Source: Gammaproteobacteria bacterium | Lineage (GTDB): Bacteria; Pseudomonadota; Gammaproteobacteria; Steroidobacterales; Steroidobacteraceae | Length of the DNA: 64,000 bases | Reading direction: 5' to 3' | NCBI GenBank assembly: GCA_018970145.1 | Contig: JAGWWY010000007.1 | Location: 1-64,000, forward strand | Shown: positions 45,515 through 53,499 of the stretch, one piece after another | Layout of the letters: every line of letters starts with the position of its first letter | How positions within the stretch are numbered: position 1 is the first letter of the stretch | The notes under the pieces: model-generated | Told to the model about the DNA's origin: nothing | What the model saw: only the letters and a program-made list of their open reading frames with translations | The model's database searches: none | Made by a program: the position numbers and the translations under genes

Positions 45515-46828
45515 TTACGGACGGATGACTAGCGGTTGTGTCCAGGCCATCTCGCGGTCACCTTCGGCGTAGGGGTTCGAATGCAGCTTCGAGGAGATCA
45601 CCCTTGCACGCACGTAAATCTCGTCACCTTTTGCAACATAACGTGCCTTCGTCCCCTTGATGCTTGCGAGAGTGATGCCGATTTTCGAATCGTAAAGGCG
45701 ACTCGCCCGTCCAGGGGAATCGGCGGGCATTTCACGTTGCTCCTTGCCGTCGAACTTCACACCCTGCTTACTGCCGACAAATTCAATCGTGTAATCCACT
45801 CCTTGTTCAGCAATCACCTCGAGCTCGATGACGCCGTTTTTCATCGTGAGCTCCTTCAGCGTCACACCGGTGCTGTTGTAGAACTCGCCCTGCTTCATCG
45901 CTCGCGAGATGGAATCGGGAGTCAGACGGGCAGACCGCACCATCACCCAACCGCGACCCGGATTCACCTCGCGGACACCCCAAGCGGTGTATTCATGTGC
46001 ATCATCGGTTGCGATACCAAACATTACCGTCGTCTTGCGTTCGGCGAGACGCTTGGTAAGAACGATGTCCCACATGCGCTCCATGTCCGGATGCTGTGCG
46101 TCACCATCATTGCGAACACCCGGATGTCCGTTGTACATCTCGACAAAGCCATCGCCCTCGGCATGGTCGAGTGCAACGAGATCCTCGACGGTGATGGCAT
46201 AAAAGAAATTTGGGTGGTTGACGTGGGCAAACATCGGACGCCCGCTGCGTCGTCCTTGCTCCACCACGGCATCGACATTCTTCTGCAGCATCTCAGGAAT
46301 ATTCGCGCCTCCCTGTGGCACGATCGGCTTCTCAAGGTTCACGCCGTTCATGTGGATCGGATGCTTTTCGAACCGATCCGTGATCTCCATTCCTCGAATG
46401 AAAATGAACTCGTTCTTCGCTTCAAAAAAACTGCGAAATTCATCGAGCGTCTTGAGTTTGATCTCGGTGACGCCCTCGCGCTCGCGCGACTCGACCCAGT
46501 CGGATCCGAACTGATCGAGATAGGTTTTCAAGGCCTGTTTTTTCGGCTCGGTATTCACCGGATACCAAAACTCGCCCTCTTGCATGCGGTTGTGATCGCT
46601 GAGGACTAGAAAGTGATAGCCTCGTTCTCGATACCACGAGGCGACAGTCTCCGGTGGACTGTCTCCATCACTCCACCAAGTGTGTGTATGGGTGTTGCCC
46701 TTCCACCAACCCGACACCACCGGCGTTCGAGTCGTCTCATCCAAATGCGAGGCGCTTTCATGCGCCCAAACCCCCGGTACCAGCAGCGCAAAGGCGACAG
46801 TCACGAGCCATGGTGTTTTCGGTGTCAT
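45515..46828 (-). CDS. exported PHP-domain (phosphoesterase-like) protein
   Basis: The 437-residue protein has a signal peptide (WLVTVAFALLVPGVWA). A PHP superfamily metal-binding domain follows: GNTHTHTWWSDGDSPPETVASWYRERGYHFLVLSDHN, later PMFAHVNHPN and FGIATDDAHEY. These are the H-x-H, D-H, H and D-H ligands expected for a trinuclear metal site in phosphoesterases such as histidinol phosphatase and YcdX. The C-terminal 120 residues form a beta-rich domain. The ATG at 46828 has GAGG 7 bases upstream. It precedes a TonB receptor gene and may act on the imported ligand. Confidence 0.82.
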   Translation of the reverse strand: MTPKTPWLVTVAFALLVPGVWAHESASHLDETTRTPVVSGWWKGNTHTHTWWSDGDSPPETVASWYRERGYHFLVLSDHNRMQEGEFWYPVNTEPKKQALKTYLDQFGSDWVESREREGVTEIKLKTLDEFRSFFEAKNEFIFIRGMEITDRFEKHPIHMNGVNLEKPIVPQGGANIPEMLQKNVDAVVEQGRRSGRPMFAHVNHPNFFYAITVEDLVALDHAEGDGFVEMYNGHPGVRNDGDAQHPDMERMWDIVLTKRLAERKTTVMFGIATDDAHEYTAWGVREVNPGRGWVMVRSARLTPDSISRAMKQGEFYNSTGVTLKELTMKNGVIELEVIAEQGVDYTIEFVGSKQGVKFDGKEQREMPADSPGRASRLYDSKIGITLASIKGTKARYVAKGDEIYVRARVISSKLHSNPYAEGDREMAWTQPLVIRP

Positions 46829-46902
46829 CGGCAATCCTCGGATCTGAGCAAAACGCAAGCCTTGAGCGTGCGCGATCGCGGTGACGCCTGATTGAAAGGA
46901 TC

Positions 46903-46920
46903 GCGACAGATGTCTGGCAG
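46903..46920 (-). promoter_or_regulatory. putative Pho box upstream of the PHP-domain gene
   Basis: CTGCCAGACATCTGTCGC on the minus strand has two CTG(T/C)C cores 11 bases apart and agrees with the 18-base Pho consensus at 12 positions. TTCAAT follows but closer than usual for a -10. It lies 74 bases before the start codon. This is the weakest of the five sites. Confidence 0.3.
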
Positions 46921-46936
46921 ATAGGTTACGCGAACA

Positions 46937-48808
46937 TTACAACGCCACTTGCCCACCTGACTCCTGGATACGATGCGGCGGGATACCGAGGTGTTCGCCA
47001 GCGAACTCGGCGTTGCGCGACATGAAAGCAAACACGGCTTTTTGGATCCGCGTCAACGGGGCGCGGCCGTTGGTGACGATATCGTCGCGACCGATGACGT
47101 AGGTCACCTCCTGCGGAATCACATCCTTGTAGATTCGCTGCACGTCGCGAACGAGGGTCGGCACATTGATCGTCTCCATGAAGCCGACGGTACAGTGCAC
47201 ACGAAGCAAGCCCTCACTCAGCTCCGTCGCCTTGGTTCGAGTACCAATGCTGACTCTCGGTGTCGACGCAACACCGATTGTCATGATGATCGTACGGGCG
47301 TGTATTACGCGGTTCACTTGAACATTTCGCACCAGCGTTCGGGGAATCCGTGCGCCGTGGCTTGTCAGGAAGACCACCGTCTTGTCGACGCGTTGCGGCT
47401 GCACCTCGGCTAGCAAGCGTCGAAATTCAGCTTCTGTGTAATCCTCTCGGCTCGTGATGGCGTGGATGGCATCGCGACCTGACTGCCAAGTTCGCATGAT
47501 CCAATACAGACTGGCGCCGAAGACCAAAGGCACCCAGCCGCCCGCGGCGACTTTTTGTAAGTTACCGAGTAGATACGCTGCCTCGATCAACACAATGAAT
47601 CCGAGCAGTGTGATCTGCAAACGACGCCACCGTGGGGTTGAGCTGCCAAGGAACAGCACCATCAACAGCGAGTCAATCAACATGGTAATCGACACACCCA
47701 CACCATAGGCGCCCGCCAAACTTTCGGACGAACCGAAACCAATCACGAGCGCGAGAGTGAAAAAGCACATCATCCAATTGAGGAAAGGAACGTAAACCTG
47801 TCCGATCGACTCAGCCGATGAATGCTGGATCTTCATCCGCGGCAGCAAATCGATTCGCAAGCACTGGCGCGTGATGGAAAAAACTCCAGAGATTACGGCC
47901 TGCGATGCAATGACCGTAGCAAGCGTTGCAAGCACGATGAATGGCAACAACAGCGGCTCCGGGACGAGCAGATACAGCGGACTCTCGATTGCGCTGCCAT
48001 CGCGCAATACCAACGCACCCTGTCCGAAGTAGTTCATCAGCAGCGCTGGGTAGACAAGAAACATGAACGCTCGCGAAATCGCGGGCCGCCCAAAGTGGCC
48101 TAGGTCGGCGTACAAGGCCTCACCACCAGTCACACACAAGAAAACCGCCCCAAAAACAGACAGTGCCAACAAAGGGTGCTGAACAATGATGTGTTCGGCG
48201 TAGATCGGATTGATCGCAGCCAGCACTTGCGGATTCTGCTGCACCGACAGCAACCCCAGCACGCCCAGCGAAACGAACCAAACCAACATTACTGGACCGA
48301 ATAAGCGTCCAATCTGTTCGGTCCCTTTACGCTGCACTACGAACAAGCCGATGAGAATCACCACGGCGATCGGTACGATGAAACGGTGCAACGCCGGCGC
48401 GACCAGCTCGAGACCCTCGACGGCACTCAACACGGATATCGCCGGCGTGATCACACCGTCACCGAAGAACAGTGCGCAGCCTGCAACACCCAAGGCGAAG
48501 ACCATCGACGACCAGCGGTAAGAAACTCGCGTGGCCGCAAGCTGCATCAACGAGAGCACACCACCCTCGCCGTCGTTATCTGCCCGAAGAACTATCGCGA
48601 CATACTTGACGCCGACGACGAGTGTAATCGACCAGAAAATCAATGACAGAACGCCTAAGACGTTCTCCAAATTAGTTGGGTCGAGTTCGGATGCGGTGAA
48701 GACCGCTTTGAAGGCATAGAGCGGACTCGTACCGACATCACCGAACACCACTCCCATCGCACCGATGAGTAGCGGCAGAGAAACCGGGGATTTGGACTGC
48801 GTGGCCAT
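46937..48808 (-). CDS. kup: Kup potassium uptake protein
   Basis: The 623-residue K+/H+ symporter begins with LLIGAMGVVFGDVGTSPLYAFKAVF, the defining Kup/HAK/KUP signature. About twelve transmembrane helices follow, including GDGVITPAISVLSAVEGLELVAP, and a soluble C-terminal domain of about 170 residues. It is constitutive low-affinity K+ uptake in E. coli. It sits alone behind the inverted repeat at 48839-48856, with a TATGAT hexamer 14 bases before its ATG. Confidence 0.95.
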   Translation of the reverse strand: MATQSKSPVSLPLLIGAMGVVFGDVGTSPLYAFKAVFTASELDPTNLENVLGVLSLIFWSITLVVGVKYVAIVLRADNDGEGGVLSLMQLAATRVSYRWSSMVFALGVAGCALFFGDGVITPAISVLSAVEGLELVAPALHRFIVPIAVVILIGLFVVQRKGTEQIGRLFGPVMLVWFVSLGVLGLLSVQQNPQVLAAINPIYAEHIIVQHPLLALSVFGAVFLCVTGGEALYADLGHFGRPAISRAFMFLVYPALLMNYFGQGALVLRDGSAIESPLYLLVPEPLLLPFIVLATLATVIASQAVISGVFSITRQCLRIDLLPRMKIQHSSAESIGQVYVPFLNWMMCFFTLALVIGFGSSESLAGAYGVGVSITMLIDSLLMVLFLGSSTPRWRRLQITLLGFIVLIEAAYLLGNLQKVAAGGWVPLVFGASLYWIMRTWQSGRDAIHAITSREDYTEAEFRRLLAEVQPQRVDKTVVFLTSHGARIPRTLVRNVQVNRVIHARTIIMTIGVASTPRVSIGTRTKATELSEGLLRVHCTVGFMETINVPTLVRDVQRIYKDVIPQEVTYVIGRDDIVTNGRAPLTRIQKAVFAFMSRNAEFAGEHLGIPPHRIQESGGQVAL

Positions 48809-48838
48809 CGACGTGGGCCGGTATCATACGCCTCTCGA

Positions 48839-48856
48839 GATGACGTAACCGTCATC
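48839..48856. repeat. perfect inverted repeat before kup
   Basis: GATGACG-taac-CGTCATC has 7-bp arms. It lies after the methyltransferase stop and 31 bases before kup. It may be a weak terminator hairpin of the upstream genes or an operator for kup. The plus-strand side is followed by TTTGTT, the minus-strand side by no T run. Confidence 0.5.
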
Positions 48857-48860
48857 TTTG

Positions 48861-49493
48861 TTAGCCGGCGGTTTTTTTGGCCACTCCACTTGTCAACCAC
48901 GACACGATCTTCGGCAATTTGGGTGCGTAACGCTCCTCGTAATCACTGGATTGAACCTTCAAACCCGCTCGCTCAATGAGTGATCGCACCGGGCGATTAA
49001 GATGACACCCGCCACCGATGACTTTCTGGATAGGAGTCAATCGATGTTGCCATCTAGCAACGCCCTCCTCCGGTGACAGGCCGTGTTCGAGAAACAAGAG
49101 TTGCCCGCCGGGCTTGAGCACCCGATGAACCTCACGCAGTGCCGAGTCAACATCGGCAATAGAACAGAGCGTAAAAGTACTGACGACGGTATCGAAGCTG
49201 CTCGCATCAAAGGGCAAGTGCTCCGCAGACAGTGGGTGCACGATGACCTCACACGTACTCTTCGCCACTCGCCGCTCGGCGCGGGCATGAAGTGCTGCGT
49301 CCGGCTCGACGATCTCGAGCTGCCGAACCGACTCCGGATAGTGAGAGAGATTGGCGCCCGTGCCGAACCCGATCTCCAGTACTCGGCCGATCGCTGGAGC
49401 CAACACCGGTCGTCGATATCGACTGATACGTCGATCACTCATCGCGCGATCGAGCAACGGCGGCAGGATGTAGCGACGGTATAACCTGGTCAC
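48861..49493 (-). CDS. class I SAM-dependent methyltransferase (METTL7/UbiE-like)
   Basis: The 210-residue protein has motif I VLEIGFGTGANLSHY, the acidic motif LEIVEPDAALHARAERR, FDTVVSTFTLCSIADVDSALREVHRVLKPGGQLLFLEHG, and RLTPIQKVIGGGCHLNRPV. This pattern is that of small methyltransferases related to METTL7. The substrate is unknown. The GTG start overlaps the SIMPL gene stop (GTGA), so the two are coupled. Confidence 0.85.
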   Translation of the reverse strand: MTRLYRRYILPPLLDRAMSDRRISRYRRPVLAPAIGRVLEIGFGTGANLSHYPESVRQLEIVEPDAALHARAERRVAKSTCEVIVHPLSAEHLPFDASSFDTVVSTFTLCSIADVDSALREVHRVLKPGGQLLFLEHGLSPEEGVARWQHRLTPIQKVIGGGCHLNRPVRSLIERAGLKVQSSDYEERYAPKLPKIVSWLTSGVAKKTAG

Positions 49494-50224
49494 GGTGCGA
49501 TGGCGAAGCTGGCTTTTACGGCGACGCGCAAGCGGATGTCACCCGGTCGATAACTCTCGGCTACTGCTGTCTCATCGGCCGACACACCAGACGCCCGCAG
49601 CAACATCGGCGCAGCGAACGCCGGCGTATCGGGCTCGATGGCGTCGACTCGAAGCACCGCTCCAAGCTCGGCATCGAGTCCAGCAGCAACGGCAGCCGCG
49701 TTACGCTTGGCATCTCGGGTTGCGTCGGTGAGTAACTCGCGCCGAAGCACTCTTTCGTTTTGCAAAGCGAACTGGGGTGGCGCGATCTGATTGGCGCCCA
49801 CTTTAACCACGCGCTCTAAAATGACGCCGAGCTTGTCGAGATCGAGCAAGCGGACCCGCACAATGCGAGCGACGAGATAGCCCTGCAGACGACGTACGCC
49901 CGTTTTGGAATCCCACGAGAATTCCGGTTGTACGACGAGCGAACCGCTATCGATAGCCTCATCGGCTAGACCCAGTTCTTTCAGGCTACGCAGCACCGAA
50001 ACTGTTTTAGTGCCGGCCTCACGACGGGCGATGTCGAGCTTCGCGTCGCGACTGTCGATCGTGATGTCGAGATGCGCTACGTCCGGTCGGACCAAACGCT
50101 CCGCGGTGCCGGTGACGTTGATGACGCGAGTGGTCGACTCCGCGCGCGTCGCAGAGGCGGCGGACGCCAAGCACAACGCTGCGAGCGCAACGAGGAACGC
50201 CCGCGTATTTTGACTATGTTTCAT
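49490..50224 (-). CDS. SIMPL domain (DUF541) exported protein
   Basis: The 244-residue protein has a signal peptide (AFLVALAALCLASAASATRA). A SIMPL domain follows: INVTGTAERLVRPDVAHLDITIDSRD at the start and ELLTDATRDAKRNAAAVAAGL at the conserved helix. Family members (for example YggE and BP26) are periplasmic/outer-membrane oligomers of unclear role. The ATG at 50224 overlaps the stop of the upstream YjdF-like gene (ATGA), with no Shine-Dalgarno sequence in front. Translation coupling is likely. Confidence 0.88.
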   Translation of the reverse strand: MKHSQNTRAFLVALAALCLASAASATRAESTTRVINVTGTAERLVRPDVAHLDITIDSRDAKLDIARREAGTKTVSVLRSLKELGLADEAIDSGSLVVQPEFSWDSKTGVRRLQGYLVARIVRVRLLDLDKLGVILERVVKVGANQIAPPQFALQNERVLRRELLTDATRDAKRNAAAVAAGLDAELGAVLRVDAIEPDTPAFAAPMLLRASGVSADETAVAESYRPGDIRLRVAVKASFAIAP

Positions 50225-50817
50225 AGGAGAAAAACCAGAAGCATGGTGATGATCGACCCCAGAGTAGCAAGCGCCATATCTTTTTGTGCATCCCACTCAT
50301 CGCCTTGCGCGCCAAGATAAGCGGCGCCCTGTCCGTCGCCCAGGATTTCAGTCGCCCACCATTCCAGCACTTCGAAAATCATACTAGTGGCCATCACGAG
50401 CACCGGTGAGAGCACGTAGCTCCAATAGCCGACCGGTTTTGCATAGAGCTCGAACAGCTCAAAAAAAGGATACGCGAGCAATAAACCGTAGGCGAAATGA
50501 ACAAGCCGATCGTAGTGGTTACGAGCCCAGCCGAACAACTTCGATAGCCGGACGCCAATCACCGCGTGTGTCGCATCGTCATAAGGTACCCGGACGTACG
50601 TGTAGTACCCGCCGATGGTGTGCATGACGAGAAATATCACGATCAGGGTGTACGCGAGGTCGCCAAGGGGCCAAGTCGGATAAGTCCAGACCAGCGCGAC
50701 AACCGTCGCGACCGTAAAGGAGTTCTCGGCGATCCAGACGGAACGATCGTGCGGCTTGATCGCGAGCAGCAACCAGAGAACAGCGAACGGCAGCAGTAGC
50801 CAGTGTAGGTATGCCAT
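50221..50817 (-). CDS. YjdF family (DUF2238) membrane protein
   Basis: The 198-residue protein has about six hydrophobic helices and the DUF2238 segments HTIGGYYTYVRVPYD, NHYDRLVHFAYGLLLAYPFFELF and ATSMIFEVLEWWATEILGDGQGAAYLGAQGDEWDAQKDMALATLGS. These acidic and His-containing motifs are typical of E. coli YjdF relatives, whose function is not known. It starts 17 bases after glmS. Confidence 0.85.
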   Translation of the reverse strand: MAYLHWLLLPFAVLWLLLAIKPHDRSVWIAENSFTVATVVALVWTYPTWPLGDLAYTLIVIFLVMHTIGGYYTYVRVPYDDATHAVIGVRLSKLFGWARNHYDRLVHFAYGLLLAYPFFELFELYAKPVGYWSYVLSPVLVMATSMIFEVLEWWATEILGDGQGAAYLGAQGDEWDAQKDMALATLGSIITMLLVFLL

Positions 50818-50826
50818 CGTTTGAGA

Positions 50827-50843
50827 GTGGAGTGCTACTCCAC
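50827..50843 (-). repeat. hairpin spanning the glmS stop codon
   Basis: GTGGAGT-agc-ACTCCAC is a perfect 7-bp inverted repeat. The TAG stop of glmS lies in its loop region, and the RNA continues into TCTC without a real T run. It may slow ribosomes or protect the 3' end, but it need not be functional. Confidence 0.35.
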
Positions 50844-52670
50844 CGTCACCGATTTCGCGAGGTTACGAGGCTTGTCAACATCAGTGCCGCGCGCGGTCGC
50901 CACATGGTACGACAGCAACTGCAGGGGGATGGTGTAAACCACCGGGGCCTGCAGATAGCTCACGTGTTTCGGCATGGTAATCACCGTGACACCATCAGAG
51001 GACTGCATGCCGGAATCGGGGTCGGCAAAGACGATGAGTTCGCCGCCGCGGGCTCGCACTTCCATCAGGTTCGATTTGAGCTTCTCAAGCAGATCGGTGT
51101 TTGGCGCCACGGCGACCACGGGCATGTCGTCATCGACCAGGGCTAGAGGTCCGTGTTTGAGCTCACCGGCCGCATAAGCCTCGGCGTGGATGTAGGAAAT
51201 TTCTTTGAGCTTGAGCGCTCCTTCCATCGCGATCGGGTGCATGGTGCCGCGACCCAGGAAAAGCGCATGGTGTTTCGGTACGAAGCGCTGCGCCAACTCG
51301 CGGATCACCGGATCGAGCGCAAGCGTTTTCTCCATCATGCCCGGGAGCTCAACCAAGCGACTGACGAGCGTGTGCTCCTGCTCCGGGCTCGCACCGTGCG
51401 TCTTCGCCAAAGCGACGACCAACATGCCAAGTGCGACCAACTGAGTGGTGAAAGCCTTGGTCGAGGCGACGCCGATCTCGGGGCCTGCGCGCGTGAGCAT
51501 CACGAGCGCAGACTCGCGCACGAGAGAGCTCTCGGGCACGTTGCAGATGGCGAGCGAACTCAAATACCCCGCTTGTTTGGCAAGACGCAGCGCAGCCAGC
51601 GTATCGGCGGTCTCGCCCGATTGGCTGATCGTGACAAACAGCGAGTTTTTCGGCACGACTGGATTACGGTAGCGATATTCGCTTGCGATTTCGACCGTGC
51701 AGGGAATTTTCGCTAGCTGCTCGATCAGGTAATGAGCAACATAGCCTGCGTGGTAGCTCGTACCGCAAGCGACGATATGCACGTGCTCGGTCTTGGCGAA
51801 GATCTCGCTCGCAGCCGGACCAAATGCCGCCTCGAGCAAGCGGCCGTTGGCGACCCGCTCTTGCAGCGTGTCGGCCAGTGCACGCGGCTGCTCATGAATT
51901 TCTTTGAGCATGAAATGCTCGTATTGGCCTTTCTCGGCCGCATCGGCGGAAAGCTCGCTGACGTGCAACTTGCGCTCGACGTTCGAGCCTTCACGATCGA
52001 CCACTTTGACGCTCTGACGACGCACCTCGGCAACATCGCCCTCCTCGAGGAACAAGAAGTTCCGCGTGACCGGCAGCAGCGCGGCGATGTCGGAAGCGAC
52101 GAAGTTTTCACCCTCGCCCAAACCGATGACGACGGGGCAACCCTCGCGCGCCAGAATCACGCGATCGGGGTCGCGCTCGCTGACGACCGCCAAGGCATAG
52201 GCGCCTTCGAGCTCGCTCACCGTGGCGCGCACCGCCTTGAACAGATCACCGACGGATTTCATGTGGTGATGGATGCGATGGGCGATGACTTCCGTATCAG
52301 TTTCCGAAGTAAACTCGTACCCTGCGGCTCGCAACTCGGCTCGCAACTCATCGTGGTTTTCGATGATACCGTTGTGGACGATGGCGAGGCCGTCTTCGGA
52401 AATGTGCGGGTGCGCGTTACGTTCGCTCGGCACACCGTGGGTCGCCCATCGCGTGTGCGCGATACCAATCGAGCCATGGGTGGGTGATGCATCGATGGCA
52501 TCTTGCAGGATTTGCACTTTGCCGACCGTGCGCACCCGCTTGAGATGCCCCGAGCCGTTGAGCACGGCGACGCCAGCCGAGTCGTAGCCACGGTATTCGA
52601 GCCGACGCAAACCCTCGATCAGGATGGGGACAATATCGCGCTCAGCAATAGCTCCGACGATTCCGCACAT
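50835..52670 (-). CDS. glmS: glucosamine-6-phosphate synthase (isomerizing)
   Basis: GlmS (611 aa) makes glucosamine-6-phosphate from fructose-6-phosphate and glutamine, the first step to UDP-GlcNAc. The N-terminal nucleophile is Cys2 in [12 protein letters not shown], followed by RGYDSAG and HTRWATHG of the glutaminase domain. The two SIS isomerase domains include [27 protein letters not shown] and the C-terminal LAKSVTVE. No glmS ribozyme is expected in this phylum and none is seen. Confidence 0.97.
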   Translation of the reverse strand: MCGIVGAIAERDIVPILIEGLRRLEYRGYDSAGVAVLNGSGHLKRVRTVGKVQILQDAIDASPTHGSIGIAHTRWATHGVPSERNAHPHISEDGLAIVHNGIIENHDELRAELRAAGYEFTSETDTEVIAHRIHHHMKSVGDLFKAVRATVSELEGAYALAVVSERDPDRVILAREGCPVVIGLGEGENFVASDIAALLPVTRNFLFLEEGDVAEVRRQSVKVVDREGSNVERKLHVSELSADAAEKGQYEHFMLKEIHEQPRALADTLQERVANGRLLEAAFGPAASEIFAKTEHVHIVACGTSYHAGYVAHYLIEQLAKIPCTVEIASEYRYRNPVVPKNSLFVTISQSGETADTLAALRLAKQAGYLSSLAICNVPESSLVRESALVMLTRAGPEIGVASTKAFTTQLVALGMLVVALAKTHGASPEQEHTLVSRLVELPGMMEKTLALDPVIRELAQRFVPKHHALFLGRGTMHPIAMEGALKLKEISYIHAEAYAAGELKHGPLALVDDDMPVVAVAPNTDLLEKLKSNLMEVRARGGELIVFADPDSGMQSSDGVTVITMPKHVSYLQAPVVYTIPLQLLSYHVATARGTDVDKPRNLAKSVTVE

Positions 52671-52690
52671 GTAGCAAAGTCCGGTTGAAC

Positions 52691-52711
52691 AAAGGCGTAT
52701 TTTGCGCCTTT
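52691..52711. terminator. hairpin between vapC and glmS
   Basis: AAAGGCG-tattttg-CGCCTTT is a perfect 7-bp inverted repeat followed by TTTTC on the plus strand and TTTGTT on the minus strand. It lies downstream of vapC and upstream of glmS. It may terminate toxin-antitoxin transcription before glmS. Confidence 0.5.
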
Positions 52712-52746
52712 TCTAGGGACAGATACATCACCCGAAGTGGGTGGTT

Positions 52747-53142
52747 TCAGCGAGCGGATTTATCTAGGCGTAGCGCGCCGTCCAATTTCGCGAAAGCGCG
52801 ATCAAACGTGGCGAGCGGACTGTGCCCATGCTGCCGTGCGACTTCAAGAATCAGTAAATCACCCAAGCCGACCGACGCGCTCTGTCGCGAGAGTGTCACC
52901 ACACGACGTACTACCTCAGGTTCCTGCAACACCAAACTTTCGTGGTCGAGCAGAACCTCGAAGGTTCGGGTCAATTGTTGCGGTGTTCGTCGATAGCTGA
53001 CCGTCAAAACCCAGATGGTTTCAAGCAGCACCAATAGCGAGACCCAAGCGCCCGGGCGAACAAACATATCTGCAAGTTTCGCTTGTTCGAGATCGTCTCG
53101 AACCAGCATACGCACGAGTACGTTGGTATCAACGGCGCGCAT
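52747..53142 (-). CDS. vapC: VapC-type PIN domain toxin
   Basis: The 131-residue PIN-domain protein carries the acidic quartet: Asp5 (RAVDTNVL), Glu41 (VLLETIW), Asp95 (GLGDLLI) and Asp114 (ATFDRAF). It is expected to be an RNase toxin. The ATG at 53142 lies 14 bases inside the 3' end of the antitoxin gene, the usual overlap. Upstream in-frame codons are a shadow of vapB. Confidence 0.88.
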   Translation of the reverse strand: MRAVDTNVLVRMLVRDDLEQAKLADMFVRPGAWVSLLVLLETIWVLTVSYRRTPQQLTRTFEVLLDHESLVLQEPEVVRRVVTLSRQSASVGLGDLLILEVARQHGHSPLATFDRAFAKLDGALRLDKSAR

Positions 53143-53398
53143 GACGTTGCCGGATATAAGCGGCGATCGCTTCCTTGGTATCGACGGGCTTACGCGAGGA
53201 CGGTGCGACGTCACCAAACAAGGCCTGATGAGCATCGAGTGTGGTTGTCTTGCCGGCTCGACGGACGATGAAACTGTCGTCGCGCAACTCCCACTCAAGC
53301 ACGGCACCCGGGCCGACACCGAGGCGCTTGCGAACTTCCGCTGGCACGGAGATCTGCCCTTGAGCCGTGATGCGTGACTGCAGCAACTTCATCCACAT
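53129..53398 (-). CDS. vapB: VapB-type AbrB-fold antitoxin
   Basis: The 89-residue protein has an N-terminal SpoVT/AbrB swapped-hairpin DNA-binding domain (SRITAQGQISVPAEVRKRLGVGPGAVLEWELRDDSFIVR). Its C-terminal tail would neutralise VapC. ATG 53398 has GGGG 6 bases upstream. The in-frame ATG at 53392 is an alternative. A palindromic operator lies directly before it. Confidence 0.88.
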   Translation of the reverse strand: MWMKLLQSRITAQGQISVPAEVRKRLGVGPGAVLEWELRDDSFIVRRAGKTTTLDAHQALFGDVAPSSRKPVDTKEAIAAYIRQRHARR

Positions 53399-53400
53399 AA

Positions 53401-53414
53401 ATTACCCCGGTAAT
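53401..53414 (-). promoter_or_regulatory. vapBC operator palindrome
   Basis: ATTACC-cc-GGTAAT on the plus strand has 6-bp arms that are perfect complements. It sits 3 bases before the vapB ATG and overlaps the likely ribosome binding site and -10 region. It matches the expected position for autoregulation by the AbrB-fold VapB. Confidence 0.55.
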
Positions 53415-53455
53415 GAAGTCGGGACAAGTTGCTTATTTTGGTGGGCTGCTCGCGT

Positions 53456-53469
53456 CCGACGCCCGTCGG
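53456..53469. terminator. hairpin downstream of glmU
   Basis: CCGACG-cc-CGTCGG is a perfect 6-bp inverted repeat 31 bases after the glmU stop. It is GC-rich but lacks a following T run. It may be a weak or rho-assisted end of the atp-glmU operon, or a boundary of the inserted vapBC unit. Confidence 0.3.
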
Positions 53470-53499
53470 AAAACAGGTCAAGAAACGAATAAAGGAAAC

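Noticed and set aside
45536-46609. A 357-codon plus-strand frame opposite the PHP-domain gene
   Set aside because: No domain pattern, start inside the antisense of a clear gene, composition typical of a shadow.
52671-52746. Possible glmS ribozyme or small-RNA target in the glmS leader
   Set aside because: glmS ribozymes occur mainly in Gram-positive bacteria, and the short region shows only a simple hairpin that fits a terminator.
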